Source: Achromobacter veterisilvae
Lineage (GTDB): Bacteria > Pseudomonadota > Gammaproteobacteria > Burkholderiales > Burkholderiaceae_B
Reading direction: 5' to 3'
Length of the DNA: 64,000 bases
NCBI RefSeq assembly: GCF_900496975.1
Contig: NZ_UFQC01000006.1
Location: 1-64,000, forward strand
In this document: positions 58,212 to 64,000 of the stretch, piece after piece
Layout: each line of letters begins with the position of its first letter
Position numbering within the stretch: position 1 is the stretch's first letter
Position numbers and translations under genes: made by a program
The notes under the pieces: model-generated
Database searches by the model: none
The model's input: the letters and a program-made list of their open reading frames with translations, nothing else
What the model was told of the DNA's origin: nothing

Positions 58212-59687
58212 ATGACACGTCGCCCGTTTCCGGCCTCGATCGCCGCGCGTCTCGCGCCCGCCGCCCTGCTGGTGCTGCTGGCCGGCGGCTGCGTCTCGCT
58301 GGCGCCCGACTACCACCGCCCCGCCCTGCCCGTGCCCGCCACCTACGCGGCCGGCGATTCCGGCGCCGCGGCGGCCACGGCGGCGGCCGACATCGGCTGG
58401 CAAACCTACTTCCCCGACCCCGTGCTTCAAGGGCTGATCGCCACCGCCCTGGACAACAACCGCGACCTGCGCAATGCGCTGCTGCGCGTCGAAGAGGCGC
58501 GCGCGCTGTACGGCATCCAGCGCGCGGACCAGTTCCCCACCATCGGCGCGCAGGCCGACGGGTCCCGCTCCCGCGTGCCAGGCGACCTGAACCTCACCGG
58601 GCAACCGCAGGTGACCAGCCAATACCAGGTGGGACTTGGAATGGCCAGTTGGGAACTCGATTTCTGGGGCCGGGTGCGCAACCTGAAGGATGCCGCGCTG
58701 CAGAACTACCTGGCATCCGACGCGGCCGCCCGGGCCGCCACGCTGAGTCTCGTCGCCGAAGTGGCGGACAGCTACCTCTCGCTGCGCGAACTGGACGAAC
58801 GCCTGGCGCTGACCCGCGAAACCATCGCCTCGCGCGAAGAGTCGCTGCGCATCTTCCGCCGCCGCTACGAAGTGGGCGCCATCTCGAAGCTGGACCTCAC
58901 CCAGGTCGAAACGCTGTGGCAGCAGGCCAAGGCGCTGGGCGCCGACCTGGAACAGGCCCGCGCCGAACAGGCCCATGCGCTGGAACTGCTGCTGGGCGCG
59001 CCGCTGGACCTGCCCGGGATGCCTCCCCGCCTGGACGACGGCACGGTCATGCTCGATCTGCCGCCCGGACTGCCGTCGGAGCTGCTGGTCAACCGCCCCG
59101 ACATCGTCGCCGCCGAACACCGCCTGCGGGCCTCGAATGCCAATATCGGCGCGGCCCGCGCCGCCTTCCTGCCCAGCATCACCCTGACCGGCGCGTTCGG
59201 CACCGCCAGCGCCGAACTGGACGGCCTGTTCGCGGGCGGCAGCCGCGCCTGGAATTTCGCGCCCAGCATCAGCCTGCCGCTCTTCGACGCCGGCCGCCGC
59301 AGCGCTACCGTGGACCTGGCCGAAGCGCGGCGCGACCAGGCCGTGGCCAGTTACGAACAGACCATACAGACGGCGTTCAAGGACGTGTCCGACGCCCTGT
59401 CCGCCCGCCGCTGGCTGGCGGAGCAAGTGGACGTGCTGCGCGCCACCGTGGCGGCGCAAAGCGAGCGCGCCCGCCTGGCGCAACTGCGCTATGACCACGG
59501 CGCGTCGCCGTACCTGGAAGTGCTGGACGCCCAGCGCGACCTGCTCGCGGCCCAGCAGAAGCTCGCGCAGACGCGCCGCGCCCTGCTGTCCAGCCGGGTC
59601 AGGCTGTACGCCGCGCTGGGCGGCGGCACGCAAGCCCCCGCCCCGGCCCAGGCCGCCGCGGTCCCGCAAGACGCCAGCCCCCGATAA
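58212..59687 (+). CDS. Outer-membrane efflux channel lipoprotein, NodT/OprM type
   Basis: The 491-residue TolC-like protein has a lipoprotein signal with C27 in LLAGGCVSLAPDY. It carries two OEP repeats: AALQNYLASDAAARAATLSL and LFDAGRRSATVDLAEARRDQ mark the long coiled helices, and NRPDIVAAEHRLRASNANIG is the NodT hallmark. It forms the outer-membrane exit duct. First gene of the export operon, 22 nt before the HlyD gene. Having the channel encoded with an RbbA-type pump makes a self-sufficient tripartite exporter. Confidence 0.92.
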   Translation: MTRRPFPASIAARLAPAALLVLLAGGCVSLAPDYHRPALPVPATYAAGDSGAAAATAAADIGWQTYFPDPVLQGLIATALDNNRDLRNALLRVEEARALYGIQRADQFPTIGAQADGSRSRVPGDLNLTGQPQVTSQYQVGLGMASWELDFWGRVRNLKDAALQNYLASDAAARAATLSLVAEVADSYLSLRELDERLALTRETIASREESLRIFRRRYEVGAISKLDLTQVETLWQQAKALGADLEQARAEQAHALELLLGAPLDLPGMPPRLDDGTVMLDLPPGLPSELLVNRPDIVAAEHRLRASNANIGAARAAFLPSITLTGAFGTASAELDGLFAGGSRAWNFAPSISLPLFDAGRRSATVDLAEARRDQAVASYEQTIQTAFKDVSDALSARRWLAEQVDVLRATVAAQSERARLAQLRYDHGASPYLEVLDAQRDLLAAQQKLAQTRRALLSSRVRLYAALGGGTQAPAPAQAAAVPQDASPR

Positions 59688-59709
59688 CTGAGAACCAAGG
59701 ATCCTTCCG

Positions 59710-60777
59710 ATGCGCCTGCCCACCCGAAAACTGGTCCCCGTCCTGGTTGTCCTGGCCGTCGCCGCTGCCGGTTATTACGGCTGGCGGATGCTTTCCGACA
59801 GCGGCCCGGGCGCCGGCTTCGTCAGCGGCAACGGCCGCATCGAAGCCACCGAGATCGACGTGGCGGCCAAGCTGGCGGGCCGCGTGCAGGAAGTGTTGGC
59901 CTCCGAAGGCGATTTCGTCACCGCGGGCCAGCCGCTGGCGCGCATGCAGATCGACACGCTGCAGGCCCAGCGCGAAGAGGCCCGCGCCCAGCACCAGCAG
60001 GCCGTCAACGCCGCGGCCAGCGCCCGCGCGCAGGTCGTCCAGCGCGAAAGCGACAAGCTGGCGGCCGAGGCCGTGGTGGTGCAGCGGGAAAGCGAACTGG
60101 ACGCCGCCCGGCGCCGCCTCGCGCGCTCCGAGGCCCTGTCCAAGGAAGGCGCGTCCTCGATCCAGGAACTGGACGACGACCGCGCCCGCATGCGCAGCGC
60201 GCAGGCCGCCGTGCATGCCTCCCGCGCGCAGGTGAACGCGGCCCAGGCGGCCATCGACGCCGCGCGCGCCGCGCAGGTCGGCGCGGAATCCGCCGTCACG
60301 GCGGCGCAGGCCACCATCGCGCGCATCGAGGCCGACATCGCCGACAGCGAATTGCGCGCCCCGCGCGACGGCCGGGTGCAGTATCGGGTGGCGCAGCCGG
60401 GCGAAGTCCTGGGCGCCGGCGGCAAGGTGCTGAACATGGTGGACCTGGCCGACGTCTACATGACGTTCTTCCTGCCCGAGCAGGCGGCGGGCCGCGTGGC
60501 CATGGGCCAGGACGTGCGCATCATCCTGGACGCCGCGCCCCAGTACGTCATCCCCGCCAAGGTGTCCTTCGTGGCGAGCACCGCGCAGTTCACGCCCAAG
60601 ACCGTGGAAACGGCCAGCGAACGGCAGAAGCTGATGTTCCGGGTCAAGGCCCAGATCAGCCCCGACCTGCTGCAGCGGCATCTTCAGCAGGTCAAGACCG
60701 GCCTGCCGGGCGTGGCCTGGCTCAAGCTGGACGCCGACGCCCAATGGCCCGCCAACCTTGAAGCCAAGGTGCCCTGA
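59710..60777 (+). CDS. HlyD/YhiI-type periplasmic adaptor
   Basis: The 355-residue membrane-fusion protein has one N-terminal anchor ([18 protein letters not shown]), a biotinyl-lipoyl-like half motif ([20 protein letters not shown]), a long Ala/Gln/Arg-rich coiled coil (about 95-200) and a beta-barrel domain ([20 protein letters not shown]). It links the ABC pump to the outer-membrane channel. The ATG of the next gene overlaps its stop by one base. The E. coli parallel is yhiI-rbbA-yhhJ. Confidence 0.9.
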   Translation: MRLPTRKLVPVLVVLAVAAAGYYGWRMLSDSGPGAGFVSGNGRIEATEIDVAAKLAGRVQEVLASEGDFVTAGQPLARMQIDTLQAQREEARAQHQQAVNAAASARAQVVQRESDKLAAEAVVVQRESELDAARRRLARSEALSKEGASSIQELDDDRARMRSAQAAVHASRAQVNAAQAAIDAARAAQVGAESAVTAAQATIARIEADIADSELRAPRDGRVQYRVAQPGEVLGAGGKVLNMVDLADVYMTFFLPEQAAGRVAMGQDVRIILDAAPQYVIPAKVSFVASTAQFTPKTVETASERQKLMFRVKAQISPDLLQRHLQQVKTGLPGVAWLKLDADAQWPANLEAKVP

Positions 60778-63515
60778 TGGCGCCCGAGCAGACCGCCCCC
60801 GTCGTCACGCTGTCCGGCGTCAGCCTGCGCTACGGCAAGACGGTCGCGCTGGACGGCATCACGCTCGACATCCCCGCGGGCCGCATGGTGGGGCTGATCG
60901 GCCCCGACGGCGTGGGCAAGTCCAGCCTGCTGGCGCTGGCGGCCGGCGCCCGCAAGATACAGGAAGGCAAGGTCGAAGTGCTGGGCGGCGACATGGCCGG
61001 CAGCCGCCACCGCGATGCCGTGTGCCCGCGCATCGCCTACATGCCGCAGGGCCTGGGCAAGAACCTGTATCCCACCCTGTCGGTCGAAGAGAACCTGCAA
61101 TTCTTCGGGCGCCTGTTCGGCCACGACGAGGCCGAGCGCCGCCGCCGCATCGACAGCCTGACCCGCAGCACGGGCATGTCGGCCTTCCTGTCGCGGCCCG
61201 CCGGCAAGCTGTCCGGCGGCATGAAGCAGAAGCTGGGGCTGTGCTGCGCGCTGATCCACGACCCCGACCTGCTGATCCTGGACGAACCCACCACCGGCGT
61301 GGATCCGCTGGCGCGCGCGCAGTTCTGGGACCTGATCAACCAGATCCGCAGCGAACGCAGCGGCATGAGCGTCATCGTCGCCACGGCCTATATGGACGAA
61401 GCGCAGCGCTTCGACTGGCTGATCGCCATGGACGAAGGCCGGGTGCTGGCCACCGGCACGCCCGCCGAACTGGAACGGCGCACCGGCGCGGATTCCCTGG
61501 AAGCCGCCTTCATCGCGCTGCTGCCCGAGGCGAAACGGCGCGGCCACAAACCCGTGGAAATCGTGCCGCTGGCGGTCGGCGACGATGCCGAGATCGCCAT
61601 CGAAGCGCGCGACCTCACCATGAAGTTCGGCGATTTCGTCGCGGTGGACCACGTCAATTTCCGCATCCGGAAAGGCGAAATATTCGGGTTCCTGGGCTCC
61701 AACGGCTGCGGCAAGTCCACCACCATGAAAATGCTGACGGGCCTCTTGCCCGCCAGCGAGGGGCAGGCCTGGCTGTTCGGCGCGGAAGTCGACCCCAGGA
61801 ACATCGATACCCGCCGCCGGGTGGGCTATATGTCGCAGGCGTTTTCGCTGTACGGCGAACTGACGGTCAGGCAGAACCTGGTGCTGCACGCTCGCCTGTT
61901 CCACGTGCCCGAGGCCGATATCCCGGCCCGCGTGGACGAGATGGTGGCGCGCTTCGACCTGGGCGAGGTGCTGGACGCCTTGCCCGAGAACCTGCCGATG
62001 GGGGTGCGCCAGCGCCTGTCGCTGGCGGTGGCCATGGTGCACCGGCCCGAACTGCTGATCCTGGACGAACCCACCTCGGGCGTGGACCCCGTCGCGCGCG
62101 ATGGATTCTGGCGCCTGCTCATCGCGCTGGCGCGGCAGGACCAGGTCACTATCTTCATCTCCACGCATTTCATGAACGAGGCGCAGCGCTGCGACCGCAT
62201 GTCGCTGATGCACGCCGGCAAGGTGCTGGTCAGCGCCTCGCCCGACGAGATCACCCGGATGCGCGGCGCGAAGACGCTGGAAGAGGCCTTCATCGCCTAT
62301 CTGATCGATGCCGGCGCGGGCACCCAGGCGGAAGCGGCCACGCCCGAAGACACCGCCGCGCCCGAATCCGCCCCCGAGCCCGAGCGCCGCGGATTCAGCC
62401 TGCAGCGCATGCTGAGCTATATGTGGCGCGAATCGCTGGAACTGCGCCGCGACCCCGTGCGCGCGACGCTGGCCCTGGCCGGGTCGCTCCTGCTGATGTT
62501 CGTGATGGGGTTCGGCATCAGCCTGGACGTGGAGGACCTGCGCTATGCGGTCATGGACCGCGACCAGACCGGGCTGAGCCAGAACTACAGCCTGAACCTG
62601 GCCGGCTCGCGCTACTTCATCGAACATCCGCCCATCTCGGATTACGCCGACATGGACGCGCGCATGCGCAGCGGCGAGCTGTCGCTGGCCATCGAGATTC
62701 CGCAAGGATTCGCCCGCGACGTGCAGCGCGGCGCCAGCGCGCAGATCGGCGTCTGGATCGACGGCGCGATGCCGCAGCGAGCCGAAACCATCCGCGGCTA
62801 CGTCATGGGCATGCACCAGGGCTGGCTGATGCAGCAGGCGCGCGAGCGGCTGGGCGCCAGCGCCGCGCTGCCCGTGGACATCGAAACGCGCTTCCGCTAC
62901 AACCCGGACGTGCGCAGCCTGCCCGCCATGGTGCCCGCCGTGATTCCCCTGCTGCTGCTGATGATGCCCGCGATGCTGACCGCGCTGGCGGTGGTGCGCG
63001 AAAAGGAACTGGGTTCCATCATCAACCTCTACGTCACCCCGGTGACGCGGCTGGAATTCCTGCTGGGCAAACAGGCGCCCTACGTGGCGCTGGCCATGCT
63101 GAACTTCCTGCTGATGACCTTGCTGGCCGTGACGCTGTTCGGCGTCCCCATCACCGGGAGCTTTCCTACGCTGTTGCTGGCCGCGCTGATCTACAACGTG
63201 GTCGCCACCGCCATCGGCCTGCTGGCCTCCACCTTCACCCGCAGCCAGATCGCGGCGCTGTTCTTCACCATGATCGGAACGCTGGTGCCCGCGGTGCAGT
63301 TCGCGGGGCTGCTCAACCCCGTCTCTTCGCTGGAAGGCGCCGGCCGGCTGATCGGCCAGGTCTACCCCGCCACGCACATGCTCACCATCAGCCGCGGCGT
63401 GTTCAGCAAGGCCCTGGACTTCTCGAACCTGCAAAGCTCGTTCTGGCCCTTGCTGGCGGCGATTCCCATCGTCCTCGGCGCCTCGGCGCTCCTGCTGAAG
63501 AAACAGGAGACCTGA
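60777..63515 (+). CDS. rbbA: RbbA-type fused ABC ATPase-ATPase-permease
   Basis: The 912-residue protein equals E. coli RbbA (911) in length and layout: two ABC domains followed by an ABC-2 permease. Domain 1 (about 5-235) has GPDGVGKS (42-49), [11 protein letters not shown] and [12 protein letters not shown]. Domain 2 (about 275-510) has GSNGCGKST, the degenerate signature [15 protein letters not shown] and [12 protein letters not shown]. The membrane part begins near 560 ([17 protein letters not shown]) with four more spans after 720. In E. coli RbbA was described as ribosome-associated, but here the operon points to export. Coupled to the HlyD gene by a one-base overlap. Confidence 0.92.
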   Translation: MAPEQTAPVVTLSGVSLRYGKTVALDGITLDIPAGRMVGLIGPDGVGKSSLLALAAGARKIQEGKVEVLGGDMAGSRHRDAVCPRIAYMPQGLGKNLYPTLSVEENLQFFGRLFGHDEAERRRRIDSLTRSTGMSAFLSRPAGKLSGGMKQKLGLCCALIHDPDLLILDEPTTGVDPLARAQFWDLINQIRSERSGMSVIVATAYMDEAQRFDWLIAMDEGRVLATGTPAELERRTGADSLEAAFIALLPEAKRRGHKPVEIVPLAVGDDAEIAIEARDLTMKFGDFVAVDHVNFRIRKGEIFGFLGSNGCGKSTTMKMLTGLLPASEGQAWLFGAEVDPRNIDTRRRVGYMSQAFSLYGELTVRQNLVLHARLFHVPEADIPARVDEMVARFDLGEVLDALPENLPMGVRQRLSLAVAMVHRPELLILDEPTSGVDPVARDGFWRLLIALARQDQVTIFISTHFMNEAQRCDRMSLMHAGKVLVSASPDEITRMRGAKTLEEAFIAYLIDAGAGTQAEAATPEDTAAPESAPEPERRGFSLQRMLSYMWRESLELRRDPVRATLALAGSLLLMFVMGFGISLDVEDLRYAVMDRDQTGLSQNYSLNLAGSRYFIEHPPISDYADMDARMRSGELSLAIEIPQGFARDVQRGASAQIGVWIDGAMPQRAETIRGYVMGMHQGWLMQQARERLGASAALPVDIETRFRYNPDVRSLPAMVPAVIPLLLLMMPAMLTALAVVREKELGSIINLYVTPVTRLEFLLGKQAPYVALAMLNFLLMTLLAVTLFGVPITGSFPTLLLAALIYNVVATAIGLLASTFTRSQIAALFFTMIGTLVPAVQFAGLLNPVSSLEGAGRLIGQVYPATHMLTISRGVFSKALDFSNLQSSFWPLLAAIPIVLGASALLLKKQET

Positions 63516-63516
63516 C

Positions 63517-64000
63517 ATGAGGCACCTGGCCAATATCTACCGCCTGGGCGTGAAGGAGCTGTGGAGCCTGGCGCGCGACCCGATGATGCTGATCCTGATC
63601 TTCGTGTCGTTCACGCTGATGATCTATACGGCGGCCACCGCGGTGCCCGAAACCCTGCACAACGCCCCCATCGCCGTGGTGGACGAAGACGTCTCGCCCC
63701 TGTCCGGGCGCATCGTCTCGGCCTTCTATCCGCCGCACTTCACGCCGCCGGATCTGATCACGTCGGCCGAGGCCGACGCCGGCATGGACGCGGGGCGCTA
63801 CACCTTCTCGGTCGGCATCCCGCCCAATTTCCAGCGCGACGTGCTGGCGGGCAGGCCGGCGGAGATCCAGTTGAACGTGGACGCGACGCGGATGAGCCAG
63901 GCGTTCACCGGCAGCAGCTACATCCAGCAGATCATCACCGACGAGGTCAACGAATTCGTCAAGCGCTACCGAGCGCCCACCGAGCTGCCGGTCGAACTGG
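63517..64000 (+). CDS. yhhJ: YhhJ-type ABC-2 permease (3' end cut by window edge)
   Basis: The first 161 codons are present. The product begins RHLANIYRLGVKELWSLARD followed by a span (MMLILIFVSFTLMIYTAAT) and the periplasmic part with NAPIAVVDEDVSPLSGRI and FSVGIPPNFQRDVLAG, typical of ABC-2 permeases of the YhhJ/YbhR group. It starts 1 nt after the rbbA stop. It should form the second half of the membrane pump. Confidence 0.9.
   Translation, partial: MRHLANIYRLGVKELWSLARDPMMLILIFVSFTLMIYTAATAVPETLHNAPIAVVDEDVSPLSGRIVSAFYPPHFTPPDLITSAEADAGMDAGRYTFSVGIPPNFQRDVLAGRPAEIQLNVDATRMSQAFTGSSYIQQIITDEVNEFVKRYRAPTELPVEL

Overview
The window looks like chromosomal DNA of a GC-rich betaproteobacterium, most likely Alcaligenaceae (Bordetella/Achromobacter group). 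This is inferred from base composition, codon use, betaproteobacterial gene groupings (apbC-tamA-tamB-dcd next to metG, sodA with a GufA-type ZIP transporter), and scattered GGTGTC-N-GACACC palindromes. No rRNA, tRNA, CRISPR array, prophage or insertion sequence was recognised. Nearly all of the sequence is ordinary, densely coded chromosome.

Layout. 1-1.6 kb: end of a surface-polysaccharide locus (TviB/WbpO-type nucleotide-sugar dehydrogenase, WecA-type glycosylphosphotransferase). 1.9-2.07 kb: an orphan promoter-to-terminator unit without an ordinary gene, whose RNA copies the anti-Shine-Dalgarno tail of 16S rRNA. 2.3-7.6 kb: coq7, an OsmC protein, thyA, a MHYT-GGDEF-EAL protein and folA. 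7.5-8.3 kb: a 361-bp tandem duplication across the folA/MocR convergent junction, carrying nested inverted repeats. 8.2-22.4 kb: a MocR regulator divergent from a beta-alanine:pyruvate aminotransferase and a semialdehyde dehydrogenase, then a seven-gene run with two M81 (MlrC-like) metallopeptidases, a peptide-type ABC importer and an amidase. Together these could form an import, hydrolysis and oxidation route for beta-amino-acid-containing amides. 22.6-24.6 kb: a YdgA-YbjN fusion protein. 24.7-29.5 kb: gcvT-gcvH-gcvP behind a single-aptamer glycine riboswitch.

29.7-36.2 kb: a manganese superoxide dismutase and ZIP transporter operon with a Fur-like site, a HI0933-type flavoprotein, an Orn/Lys/Arg decarboxylase, an unknown protein and a GNAT enzyme. 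36.2-38.5 kb: a diguanylate cyclase divergent from a VOC-GNAT fusion. 38.5-45.8 kb: apbC-tamA-tamB-dcd, divergent from a small membrane protein and metG. 48.5-50.8 kb: palindromic repeats, trhO and two META-domain lipoproteins. 51-54 kb: an acyltransferase, an XRE regulator overlapping its tail, and a response-regulator-like protein with Glu in place of the phosphorylated Asp. 54.5-57.3 kb: a Kch-type potassium channel and a CSS-motif EAL phosphodiesterase. 57.4-64 kb: a TetR regulator divergent from a four-gene export operon (outer-membrane factor, HlyD/YhiI, RbbA, truncated YhhJ), with TetR-operator-like and FNR-like sites between them.

Regulatory signals include one glycine riboswitch, strong candidate operators for MocR and TetR, Fur- and FNR-like boxes, and several terminators facing away from any known gene. 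Those orphan terminators point to small RNAs or very short genes. All functions are read from sequence motifs by eye; nothing was searched.
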